A program made the position numbers and the translations under genes. The notes under the pieces are model-generated. The model did no database searches and was not told the DNA's origin. It was given only the letters and a program-made list of their open reading frames with translations. 41,613 nt of DNA from positions 1-41,613 of the forward strand of contig CANREV010000024.1 of assembly GCA_947629645.1 (NCBI GenBank). The letters are read 5' to 3'. Every line of letters begins with the position of its first letter. Within the stretch, counting starts at the first letter, position 1. The DNA is from an uncultured Acetatifactor sp. Lineage in GTDB: Bacteria; Bacillota; Clostridia; Lachnospirales; Lachnospiraceae. This document shows positions 13,824-21,381 of this stretch, in pieces.

Positions 13824-14819
13824 TTTGTAAAAGCAAATTGTAAATTTTGCCCCCTGTGGTATTTGGTTTTCAACTGTAATTGTCCCATTCTGCTGCGCAA
13901 TGATTGTTTTCGCCAACGATAAGCCAATCCCAATACCATTTTTACCGGAATTTTTCCCACGGTAAAAACGCTCGAACAAATGAGGAATATCCTCTTTAGG
14001 AATTCCGCTTCCGTTATCTACAATATATAGTTTCACATACATCGCATTTTCTTCAGCGCTGATTTTTATCTGCCCGCCGGACGGTGTGCTTTCAATACAG
14101 TTTTTTATAACATTCGACAATGCTTCTGCAAGCCACTTTATATCCCCGCATAATCGGATTTCTGACAGATCAGAAATATTCATTGTAATATTTTTAATAT
14201 CGAGCGTTACATCAAAGCTTGCCGTTGCCTGCCGAACCAATTCTCCCATAGAGAAAGTTTTTTTCTCAAACTCTATTGTCCCTGCATCTAAACGTGACAA
14301 TTTCAATAAAACGGCAATCAGCCATTCCATATGTGACAACAAACGCAACTGTTCTTGTAACAAAACAGAGCGTTGTTCCTCGTCAATGCCTTCTTGTGAA
14401 AGGGCAGCGTTCAGTATTTCAAGGGAAGTTAATGGTGTCTTCAATTGGTGAGAAATATCTGCTAAAGAATCTGCCAGATATTTTTTATCTTTTCGCAGCT
14501 GTTCTGACTGTTCTAAAAGCCGTAGTGTCATCTTTGAAATCTCATTCCCCAAAACAGCCAGCTCGCCCTCCACATAACAGTCAAAACGGATGCTCTCTTC
14601 ACCATGTAATAATCTGTCAAGGTCCTGACTTAAAGAAGAAATTTTCTCGTAGCGTTTATAGGTGAAAACCAATGAGATACAGCTGACAATGCATCCGGTT
14701 AAAAAAGGGATCCAGCAAAATGCTTTGCAAAAGAAAAAACCTAAAATACTGCTAATAACCGTAATGACACCACATAGTTTTATTTGTGATCGAATTTCCT
14801 TATTTCGCAGAAAATCCAT
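13812..14819 (-). CDS. sensor histidine kinase
   Basis: The 335-aa kinase starts MDFLRNKEIRSQIKLCGVIT, with GGAG 6 nt upstream. Two membrane helices (~13-32 and ~36-54) enclose almost no external loop. A HAMP-like linker, HisKA (ADISHQLKTPLTSLE, phospho-His near 124) and HATPase_c follow (N box NVIKNCIES, G1 DNGSGIP, G2 GIGLSLA). Intramembrane sensors with such a short loop often work with an ABC transporter partner, which fits the FtsX transporter downstream. A longer frame upstream (to 15002) covers an array of hairpins and is unlikely to be translated. The stop codon lies in a 14-bp direct repeat. Confidence 0.9.
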   Translation of the reverse strand: MDFLRNKEIRSQIKLCGVITVISSILGFFFCKAFCWIPFLTGCIVSCISLVFTYKRYEKISSLSQDLDRLLHGEESIRFDCYVEGELAVLGNEISKMTLRLLEQSEQLRKDKKYLADSLADISHQLKTPLTSLEILNAALSQEGIDEEQRSVLLQEQLRLLSHMEWLIAVLLKLSRLDAGTIEFEKKTFSMGELVRQATASFDVTLDIKNITMNISDLSEIRLCGDIKWLAEALSNVIKNCIESTPSGGQIKISAEENAMYVKLYIVDNGSGIPKEDIPHLFERFYRGKNSGKNGIGIGLSLAKTIIAQQNGTITVENQIPQGAKFTICFYKGIA

Positions 14820-14855
14820 TCTAATCTCCATTCCAGAGCGTTCTCGCGATGGGGC

Positions 14856-14975
14856 GATGCGAATCTCAAATTCGCATCTGCCATCAGAGGAGTTTGTGAC
14901 GCTCCGGCACAAACTCTCAAACGAACAAGGTTCGTTTTGTGAAACAATCAGCACATCAGTGTGATTTTTCACACT
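14856..14975. repeat. four consecutive perfect stem-loops between RR and HK
   Basis: Perfect inverted repeats lie at 14856-14864/14870-14878 (9 bp), 14890-14898/14908-14916 (9 bp), 14919-14926/14930-14937 (8 bp) and 14958-14964/14969-14975 (7 bp), all unrelated in sequence. They fill nearly the whole ~150-bp gap between the response regulator stop and the kinase Shine-Dalgarno. None has a T-run. They would form a chain of hairpins in the RR-HK mRNA. Confidence 0.8.
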
Positions 14976-15645
14976 ATTCACCCGCCTTATATCCAAGCCC
15001 ACGAACCGTTAAAAGAATCTCCGGTTCTTGCGGATTCGTTTCTATTTTATCCCGCAGTCTTTTGATATAGACAGTCAATGTATTATCATTGATAAATTCG
15101 CCTGTGGCATCCCAGATCATTTCGAGAAGTTTTTTCCTTGAAAAAACGATTCCCGGATTCTGTAAAAACACCAGCAGCAGACGGTATTCCAATGCTGAAA
15201 GGAATATCTCTGTATTTTCTTTGCGAACGATTGCCTTTTGGACATCAATCGTAATATCTTTACAAGCAAGATATTCGTTCTTTCCATTAGCTCTGCGCAG
15301 AACAGTACTGATTCTTGCCAGTAATTCTCTCGGACGAAATGGCTTGCAAATATAATCATCAGCTCCCAGTTCCAATCCACTGACAACACTAAATTCATCA
15401 TCGTTGGCGGTTAAAAAAATAATCGGAATATCTTTTTGGCTTTTAATAGCCGAACAAGCGCTGAATCCATTTCCGTCATGCAAAGAGATATCCAAAAGTA
15501 CAATGTCATATTGCCTCTGAGCAATTTTTTCTAAGGCAGTTCGTTGACCATCTGCACCATCAATCAAATAACCTTCGTTTTTCATAAATACAGTGAGAGA
15601 CGAAACAATATCCGGATCATCTTCCACCAATAGTATTTTTTTCAT
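14974..15645 (-). CDS. OmpR/PhoB-family response regulator
   Basis: The 223-aa protein starts MKKILLVEDDPDIVSSLTVF. The receiver domain has the acidic pair (EDD), phosphoacceptor Asp in IVLLDIS, Thr in IFLTAND and Lys in ICKPFRP. The C-terminal winged helix is of OmpR type (ALEYRLLLVFLQNPG … DNTLTVYIKRLRDKIE … VRGLGYK). ATG 15645 is preferred over 15657, which abuts the AAGGA. It is the partner of the downstream kinase. Direct repeats of a TTTTTGTAAY motif lie upstream and one recurs before the ABC operon, suggesting autoregulation and control of the transporter. Confidence 0.9.
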   Translation of the reverse strand: MKKILLVEDDPDIVSSLTVFMKNEGYLIDGADGQRTALEKIAQRQYDIVLLDISLHDGNGFSACSAIKSQKDIPIIFLTANDDEFSVVSGLELGADDYICKPFRPRELLARISTVLRRANGKNEYLACKDITIDVQKAIVRKENTEIFLSALEYRLLLVFLQNPGIVFSRKKLLEMIWDATGEFINDNTLTVYIKRLRDKIETNPQEPEILLTVRGLGYKAGE

Positions 15646-15700
15646 GTTTTTTATCATTCCTTTTTGGGATTTATAACTTTACGTCAAAGGTATGGCTTTG

Positions 15701-15727
15701 TTTTTGTAATGGCTGTGTTTTTGTAAC
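15701..15727. promoter_or_regulatory. tandem TTTTTGTAAY motif before response regulator
   Basis: TTTTTGTAAT (15701-15710) and TTTTTGTAAC (15718-15727) are spaced 17 bp start to start, within the longer direct repeat TGGCT-x-TG-TTTTTGTAA. OmpR-type regulators bind such direct repeats. A third copy lies in the ABC operon promoter region. The likely promoter is just upstream (TATAAT near 15747). The next ~250 bp toward 16046 hold only a remnant. Confidence 0.4.
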
Positions 15728-15977
15728 ATTTTTCCACTACTATATTATACGGAGGAACTGATAAAATCAAGTAGCAGCGTCTGAACTCTTTAAAGCCGCA
15801 CATCGGTTTTCCTCTTTATAGCAAATCAGCCGTACACTGATCTGCTGCTCCATAGTATCCAACGTCATAAATATGAGATGGTTTTGTACTATTTGGCAAA
15901 ATCGTATGAATAAAAGGATTATCACTTCTGTTACAACATCCGCAAGTTTCCATTCACCACAAATACAAAGGTAAGCG

Positions 15978-16046
15978 CTATTGGTGTTCGGAATGATTTT
16001 GGACATACCAAAGCCCACTGCTATTATCAAAAATATACTTGTCCAT
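15978..16046 (-). pseudogene. short ORF with good RBS, possible TnpV-like remnant
   Basis: GGAGG lies 8 nt before an ATG that opens MDKYIFDNSSGLWYVQNHSE and stops after 22 codons. The beginning resembles the start of small conjugative-transposon proteins (TnpV-like), but the similarity is weak and from memory. Downstream frames contain further protein-like pieces without continuity. I read it as a gene start whose body has decayed. Confidence 0.25.
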
Positions 16047-16220
16047 CTTAAAATCCTCCAGTATAATGTATTTGCATATATAAAGGGATAAGTCGGGCAA
16101 TTGCGATAAGTTCTCTGTTTTCAGGCGTTTCGGAGGATTTTATTAACGCCCTGTGACAGGCGGTAACCACTTATAAAATCGTGGTTTTCAAATCGGGTAT
16201 AGTGGAGGAGGAAATTGATT

Positions 16221-16631
16221 ATGGCTGTTTCAAAGATAACGGCAGTATTTACGGCAGACATACGAGAGCTTTGGAGCATTGTCACCTCTCTGGAAAACTA
16301 TCAATGGAGAAGTGATCTAAGCAAAATAGAGGTGCTAAATGAAAAGCAGTTTATTGAATATACGAAAGAGGGATTTCCTACAACATTTACGATTACTGCA
16401 ACAGAGATATATAAGCGCTGGGAATTTGAAATGGAAAACAGTAATATGCGCGGACATTGGATTGGTACTTTTAGCGAAACAGATGGACACACTGAAATTG
16501 TTTTTACAGAAGATGTGACTGCAAAGAAATGGTTTATGAAACCTTTCGTAAAATTATTCCTGAAAAAACAGCAGACCCAATATATAGCTGATTTAAAAAA
16601 AGCATTACAGTCGCAAAATGCCGATTTGTAA
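16221..16631 (+). CDS. SRPBCC-family protein
   Basis: The 136-aa protein (MAVSKITAVFTADIRELWSI…) has the SRPBCC/START-like pattern: a β-strand, then DIRELWSIVTSLENYQWRSDL, a series of β-strands (TFTITATEIYKRWEFEME), a GTFSETDGHTEIVFTEDV segment and a long C-terminal helix. These proteins bind hydrophobic ligands; the specific role is unknown. The ATG at 16221 has GGAGG 9 nt upstream; a TTG at 16215 is the alternative. It is the only plus-strand gene between 2.1 and 32.7 kb. Confidence 0.8.
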   Translation: MAVSKITAVFTADIRELWSIVTSLENYQWRSDLSKIEVLNEKQFIEYTKEGFPTTFTITATEIYKRWEFEMENSNMRGHWIGTFSETDGHTEIVFTEDVTAKKWFMKPFVKLFLKKQQTQYIADLKKALQSQNADL

Positions 16632-16676
16632 ATGTGCTGAAATCTCCGTAATTTTATGCGAAATCAACCCCGCTTC

Positions 16677-17141
16677 TCACGGCTCCGTGTCTGATTCTTC
16701 AAATACCCGAAACAGCTCTCCCTGTATGTCTGCGATATACTCCATGGCCAGGGCCGTCCCGTCCTCCAAAATCACCTGACGGCTGTATTCATCAATTTTT
16801 TTCACTTTTCCGCTTATAGTTATGTAAGCGCCCCCGCTTTTCTTTTCATCCGGCTGAAAGTAGGTGAACAAAACTTCCTGCAAACCCAGCCCGCGCATTT
16901 CTCCGGCCAGACTCTCCCGGATCATTTGCAGTTTTTCATCCAGCAGCTCTTTCCTGTCCTCTTCCAGTTCCACCCATTCCTCCGTAAGGCGCTGGGTCTC
17001 CCTGATGGCCGCATCGTGTCCGGTCAGGGCCGCGAAGGGGCTAAACTGCGCCGCGCGGTCTGACAGGGACATTTGCGGATGGGTTGCAGACACATGATGG
17101 GGCAGATTGATAATATCGTCATATTGATGCGCATCTCTCAT
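16677..17141 (-). CDS. YolD-like family protein
   Basis: The 154-aa protein has the YolD signature MSLSDRAAQFSPFAALTGHD near residue 24, an acidic coiled segment (EEWVELEEDRKELLDEKL) and a C-terminal β-rich part (GKVKKIDEYSRQVILEDG). YolD proteins are encoded with Y-family polymerases and are thought to belong to the translesion synthesis/SOS response. Its start overlaps the polymerase stop by 4 bp, so the two are translationally coupled. Confidence 0.88.
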   Translation of the reverse strand: MRDAHQYDDIINLPHHVSATHPQMSLSDRAAQFSPFAALTGHDAAIRETQRLTEEWVELEEDRKELLDEKLQMIRESLAGEMRGLGLQEVLFTYFQPDEKKSGGAYITISGKVKKIDEYSRQVILEDGTALAMEYIADIQGELFRVFEESDTEP

Positions 17142-18661
17142 GCCTTGTGGCCTCCGATCTGTCTGTTCCGTTCTATGGTGGTTGCGCCCTCCTGAAGATT
17201 CATGCCCTTTAAAATAGCATTCTTTCCATACTTCTTTTTCACGGACAGCATCGCCTCCTGAAGTTTCCGCTCCTTTTGCAGTCTGGCATTCTCTTCTTCC
17301 TGCTCCTTTTCCAGAGCCTCATAATCTGTGAATAAATCCATCTGTTCAAAAACCTGCGTTTTCCTGACTGCGCTTTCTTCCGCCAAATGATTTGCCGTTA
17401 CGGTAACTCTGCGGACTAAAAGCTCAGGGTCCGCGATCCGGTCATACAACTCCATCACCGCATCCGTTATCAGTTTCGTGGAAGAAGTCTGGCGGCCCAG
17501 ATTGACGGAGCCGTGGGCGTGCTTCGGCACCTTTCTTCCATAGCGGTCCACCGTGACCTCCCCCTTGTAAGCTTTCCTGATGCAAGGGTCGGTAAGGTTT
17601 TCTATGTCATAGCCTATGGTAAGCACCATCTGATCTGTCATCAGCCGTTTTTCCACCAGATCCAGCACCAACAGATCCGTCATCTCCCGGACGATCAGCT
17701 TTCCTTTTTCAAAATCATACGGACATTGCAGCACCTGACCGGAACTCAGACTGTTGTTTTCCGGCTTATATTCCCTGATCATGTCAATGGTCACAGGTTC
17801 CCAGCCCCATGCATGATCTATGAGCAGTTCCGCATTAATTCCAAACAGGCGGTACAACAACTCCTCGTTGTGGTAATCGCCCGGCCCGCCAAGGGAACAT
17901 CTGGCGATGTCTCCCATGGTAAAAAGTCCGTTTTCCTCCAGCTTGCGCTGATAGCCGTGTCCTACTCTCCAGAAATCAGTCAGCGGCCTGTGATTCCATA
18001 ATTGCTTTCTGTAACTCATTTCATCCAGCCTGGCTATGCGGGCGCCGTTTTCATCGGCCGACACATGTTTCGCCACAATATCCATAGCCACTTTGCAGAG
18101 ATAAAGATTTGTTCCGATTCCGGCAGTGGCCGTGATTCCGGTTGAGATAAGAATTTCCCGTATCATTTTGGATGCCAGCTCACGGGCCGTAAGCTGATAC
18201 GTCCGCAGATAATGTGTCACATCCATAAATACCTCGTCTATGGAGTAGACATGAATATCCTCCGGAGCAATATATTTCAGGTAGATATTGTAAATGATAG
18301 TGCTGTATTCCATGTAAAAAGCCATTCTGGGCGGCGCTATGATATAAGCCAGTTCCAACTCCGGGTGCTCTTTAAGCGTTGGCGCATAATAGGAAGATCC
18401 GCTGAATCGTCCGCCGGGCGCCTTGCTCCTGCGTTCTCTGTTGACCTCTTTTACTCTTTGCACAACCTCAAACAGTCTGGCCCGCCCCGGAATTCCATAT
18501 GCTTTCAGGGACGGCGATACCGCCAGACAGATAGTTTTTTCCGTTCTGGAAGCGTCCGCCACCACCAGATTTGTGGTCAGGGGATCCAACTGCCGCTCCA
18601 CACACTCCACAGACGCATAAAAAGATTTTAAGTCTATGGCAATGTACTGCCTGTCATCCAT
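17138..18661 (-). CDS. Y-family DNA polymerase (UmuC-like)
   Basis: The 507-aa protein opens with the Y-polymerase catalytic motif YIAIDLKSFYASVECVE (metal-binding Asp, steric gate Phe/Tyr). The palm motif VYSIDEVFMDVT is near residue 140, followed by GIGTNLYLCKVAMDIVAKH and a little-finger region with LSSGQVL. It belongs to the UmuC/DinB group that copies damaged DNA. GGGAG lies 6 nt before ATG. I did not find a GAAC-N4-GTTC LexA box in the 55-bp gap to spoVAF, so SOS control is not visible. Confidence 0.9.
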   Translation of the reverse strand: MDDRQYIAIDLKSFYASVECVERQLDPLTTNLVVADASRTEKTICLAVSPSLKAYGIPGRARLFEVVQRVKEVNRERRSKAPGGRFSGSSYYAPTLKEHPELELAYIIAPPRMAFYMEYSTIIYNIYLKYIAPEDIHVYSIDEVFMDVTHYLRTYQLTARELASKMIREILISTGITATAGIGTNLYLCKVAMDIVAKHVSADENGARIARLDEMSYRKQLWNHRPLTDFWRVGHGYQRKLEENGLFTMGDIARCSLGGPGDYHNEELLYRLFGINAELLIDHAWGWEPVTIDMIREYKPENNSLSSGQVLQCPYDFEKGKLIVREMTDLLVLDLVEKRLMTDQMVLTIGYDIENLTDPCIRKAYKGEVTVDRYGRKVPKHAHGSVNLGRQTSSTKLITDAVMELYDRIADPELLVRRVTVTANHLAEESAVRKTQVFEQMDLFTDYEALEKEQEEENARLQKERKLQEAMLSVKKKYGKNAILKGMNLQEGATTIERNRQIGGHKA

Positions 18662-18716
18662 ACGGTTCTCCCTTCCTGGGCGTCTGCGCTTCCCCGCGGT
18701 CTGTCTTTTGCGTCTC

Positions 18717-20162
18717 TTATTCCGCTTTTTCCCGCCGCCTGAAAGATTCCGGCAGTCTGCGGCGGATCACCCTGTTTTTTAAATCCTTACCGTTAAAAGG
18801 AATCAACGGATAAATATAGCTTCGCTTCGCCACTGTTTTATTGCACGCAATGGCAAGAACAGCGATCAGCACTCCGGCAATATATCCCCAGAGGCCAAAC
18901 CACTGAGTCAGCAATAAATTCAATATCCTCATAAATTTTAAGGCGTAGCCCAGTTCATAATTCTGCTGGGTATAGTTTGCCACTGCCACAAACGCCATAT
19001 ATAACATGACTTCGGCGGAGAACCAGCCGCTGTTTACCGAAAATTCTCCCAGCACTAACGCCGCCAGCACACTCAGCGGCGTGCTCAGCATGTTTGGAGT
19101 ATTCACTGCGGCAAGCTTTAATCCGTCGATAGCCAGTTCCAGAATTAAAAACTGCCAGATTAACGGGATATTGGGTTCTTCTTTCAGCAGGATAAAAGAA
19201 AAACTCTCCGGTATCCACTGGCTATTATTAACAAGCAGTAAAAAAGTAGGTGTCAGAATATAAGTCAGAATCGAGATCAAAAGCCGGGTGATCCGAAGAT
19301 ACGTTCCCGTGATCGGCGGGAAATAATAATCGTCCGCCTCCTCCACCACATCGAAAATGGTAGTCGGCAGGATCATGGCAGAAGGCGAATTGTCCACCAA
19401 AATGACAATATTTCCCTCCAACACCTGAGCAGCCGCCGTATCCGGCCTTTCCGTGTATTTAAACTTCGGAAAGGGATTGTACCATTTGCGCTGGTAGAGA
19501 CATTCTGCCAGGGATTCCTGGTTCATGGTCAACGCGTCCACTTTAATCTCACTGATCTTTCGCCGGATCGTATCCAAAAACTGATGATCCACTCTCTGGT
19601 TCATGTAGCAGAGCACAATATCCGTATGGGAACTCTCCCCCGCGCTCAGCATCTCCATACGCAGATCTGTACTGCGGATCCTGCGGCGGATCAATGCCGT
19701 ATTAAACACCACCGTCTCCACAAAACCGTCCTTGGATCCTCTTAACACCTTGTCTTTTTCCGGTTCACCCACACTTCTTGCGGGGTACGAGCGGGAATCA
19801 ATCAGAAGCGCTTTGCTGTACCCGTCAATCAGCAGAAGGAAAACGCCTGACAGCAAAAAGTTAATCATGGTATCGAACCGATCTTCTACATCCACCTCTA
19901 CATATGGCGTGAACTTTTTGGAGATTCCGTGCATATCCTCCGGCATTTTATCCGGCGTAAGATCCATAAAATACTGCAGCAGTTTCTGCATCAGTTCATC
20001 TTTGCAGAAACCGTCCACCAGATACATGCAGGCTTCCCTGCCGCCCACATGGATCACACGATAGATAATGTCAAAATTGCTGTCCACATCCAGCATACGG
20101 TTCAGGTATTCCATATCCTGCGCCAATGAACCGCTCATTTTTTCCCTGACTTCCTTATTCAT
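18717..20162 (-). CDS. spoVAF: SpoVAF-like spore germination protein (GerA family)
   Basis: The 481-aa protein has an N-terminal soluble GerA domain. Its VGGREACMYLVDGFCKDELM, DGFVETVVFNTALIRRRIR and YTERPDTAAAQVLEG resemble SpoVAF. The C-terminal membrane domain has about five helices from residue ~295 (TRLLISILTYILTPTFLLL …). GerA proteins sense germinants or support channel opening in the spore inner membrane. No B or C subunit genes are adjacent, which fits SpoVAF rather than a complete GerABC receptor. The Shine-Dalgarno GGGAG, 8 nt from the ATG, lies in the 3' arm of a hairpin (20170-20218). Confidence 0.85.
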   Translation of the reverse strand: MNKEVREKMSGSLAQDMEYLNRMLDVDSNFDIIYRVIHVGGREACMYLVDGFCKDELMQKLLQYFMDLTPDKMPEDMHGISKKFTPYVEVDVEDRFDTMINFLLSGVFLLLIDGYSKALLIDSRSYPARSVGEPEKDKVLRGSKDGFVETVVFNTALIRRRIRSTDLRMEMLSAGESSHTDIVLCYMNQRVDHQFLDTIRRKISEIKVDALTMNQESLAECLYQRKWYNPFPKFKYTERPDTAAAQVLEGNIVILVDNSPSAMILPTTIFDVVEEADDYYFPPITGTYLRITRLLISILTYILTPTFLLLVNNSQWIPESFSFILLKEEPNIPLIWQFLILELAIDGLKLAAVNTPNMLSTPLSVLAALVLGEFSVNSGWFSAEVMLYMAFVAVANYTQQNYELGYALKFMRILNLLLTQWFGLWGYIAGVLIAVLAIACNKTVAKRSYIYPLIPFNGKDLKNRVIRRRLPESFRRREKAE

Positions 20163-20169
20163 GATAAAA

Positions 20170-20218
20170 ACTCCCTTTCCGGCACTTTAATACTTTTCAG
20201 TATTTCCAGAAAGGGAGT
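20170..20218 (-). terminator. terminator-like hairpin enclosing the spoVAF ribosome binding site
   Basis: ACTCCCTTTC (20218-20209 on minus) pairs perfectly with GAAAGGGAGT (20179-20170). An inner AATAC/GTATT stem sits in the loop, and TTTTT follows. It can terminate transcripts from nrdD-nrdG-dut, whose last stop is at 20251. The 3' arm contains GGGAG, the Shine-Dalgarno for spoVAF, so intact read-through RNA would hide it. Confidence 0.75.
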
Positions 20219-20226
20219 GAATATTC
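20198..20226 (-). promoter_or_regulatory. possible sigma-G promoter of spoVAF
   Basis: GAATA (20226-20222), a 17-bp spacer and AATACTG (20204-20198) resemble the forespore sigma-G consensus (GNATR and CATNNTA). If used, transcription begins after the hairpin's 5' arm. Weak match, inference only. Confidence 0.35.
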
Positions 20227-20250
20227 TTTGCCAGGTATGTATGTTATTTT

Positions 20251-20763
20251 CTATTTTGTAGTGCTGCCAAATCCGCCGTTTCTAATCCCCGCGGCTTCAT
20301 CGTCCACCGTAATCCCATACTCTAAAAAGATGCCCTGCACAAAACCCGCGCCCTGTTCTATCGTCACGGTCTTTCCCTCATTCGTATCATTGGTCAGTTT
20401 TACAAAAATATGACCTTCATTGTCGGAATTGTAATAGTCGCTGTCAATAATACCCACGGTGTTGTTCATCTGTAATCTGAATTTAAATCCAAGGCCGCTT
20501 CTGGGGTAAAGTTTCAGCACCCAGTCCTCCTCCATCTTCACACGGATGCCTGTAGGAATCTTTATGGTCGCCGCCGGAGGCAGCAAAAAGGAAAAAGGAG
20601 CAAAGAAATCGTATCCGGCGCTGCCCTTCGTAGCCCTTTTAGGCAGCTGCAGCGCCTGATACATTTCCCTGATCTGTGCTTTTGTATACTGTGGGAAATC
20701 CTCCTGCACAGCCTGTATAAACAACGGTTCACTTACTTTAAAAAATTGCGCTATCCGCTTCAT
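20251..20763 (-). CDS. dut: dUTP diphosphatase
   Basis: The 170-aa protein contains the five trimeric dUTPase motifs: AGYDFFAPF (1), PRSGLGFKF (2), NNTVGIIDSDYYN (3), QGAGFVQGIF (4) and the C-terminal RNGGFGSTTK (5). An extra ~40 residues precede motif 1 (MKRIAQFFKVSEPLFIQAVQ). It hydrolyses dUTP to dUMP, keeping uracil out of DNA. The ATG at 20763 has GGAG 7 nt upstream; the longer frame starts with TTG and overlaps nrdG. It is last in the nrdD-nrdG-dut unit, which fits a nucleotide-pool role. Confidence 0.93.
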   Translation of the reverse strand: MKRIAQFFKVSEPLFIQAVQEDFPQYTKAQIREMYQALQLPKRATKGSAGYDFFAPFSFLLPPAATIKIPTGIRVKMEEDWVLKLYPRSGLGFKFRLQMNNTVGIIDSDYYNSDNEGHIFVKLTNDTNEGKTVTIEQGAGFVQGIFLEYGITVDDEAAGIRNGGFGSTTK

Positions 20764-20795
20764 CCCATCTCTCCGTATTTCCGCAAAGTATATCG

Positions 20796-21356
20796 TCAAT
20801 CACAGCAACCGCAGATATTCTCCTGCTTTTCAGTCATCTTATAGCCATCCTCGTAATCGCCGCAGTGCAGCACAGGGATCGTCCTGTCCGCCTGCGCCAG
20901 AGTTTTCTGCACGTCTATGACCCGCTGGTTTGAGCTGCCTTTCCAAAGCAGCTTGGTGTCCTTTTTCTCCACTTTAAATTCCCCGTCCACGACCACATCC
21001 ACATATTGCATCATAGGGTATTCGCAGATGTTTTCCCAGATATCTCCGGTATAAAGCCAGATCGTCTTTTGAGGATACCTTTCTTTGATCTGGGCCATCA
21101 GTTCCCTGACGTCCCTGGCGTTCGCAGGATGCAACGGATCTCCGCCGGAAAAAGTGATACCTGAAATATAATCCTTGTCCAATTGTTCAAAAATCTCCTG
21201 TCTGGCATCCTCGTCAAACAAAAGTCCGCCGTCCGGATCCCATGTGACAGGATTCTGGCATTCCCTGCAGCAGTGATTGCATCCGGCCACCCACAAGACT
21301 ACGCGAAGCCCATCTCCATTGAGCATATCGTCTTTTGTAATATTATGGTATCTCAT
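20796..21356 (-). CDS. nrdG: anaerobic ribonucleotide reductase activating protein
   Basis: The 186-aa protein (from MRYHNITKDDMLNGDGLRVV) has the radical-SAM cluster motif CX3CX2C (CNHCCREC), followed by GITFSGGDPLHP and a C-terminal CGDYEDGYK tail. It generates the glycyl radical of NrdD using SAM and a 4Fe-4S cluster. The family pattern favours the ATG at 21356; an ATG at 21365 is possible. A short perfect palindrome TGTGAC-AGC-GTCACA (21372-21386) covers the nrdD stop and may influence nrdG translation. Confidence 0.93.
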   Translation of the reverse strand: MRYHNITKDDMLNGDGLRVVLWVAGCNHCCRECQNPVTWDPDGGLLFDEDARQEIFEQLDKDYISGITFSGGDPLHPANARDVRELMAQIKERYPQKTIWLYTGDIWENICEYPMMQYVDVVVDGEFKVEKKDTKLLWKGSSNQRVIDVQKTLAQADRTIPVLHCGDYEDGYKMTEKQENICGCCD

Positions 21357-21381
21357 GATCTCCATCTGCAATGTGACAGCG

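Noticed and set aside
14820..15002. 61-codon N-terminal extension of the histidine kinase
   Set aside because: The stretch encodes four perfect hairpins and has no ribosome binding site at 15002, whereas ATG 14819 has GGAG at good spacing and begins a normal sensor kinase.
18662..18716. LexA (SOS) box before the Y-family polymerase
   Set aside because: I looked for GAAC-N4-GTTC in the 55-bp gap and did not find it. Control might lie further upstream or differ.
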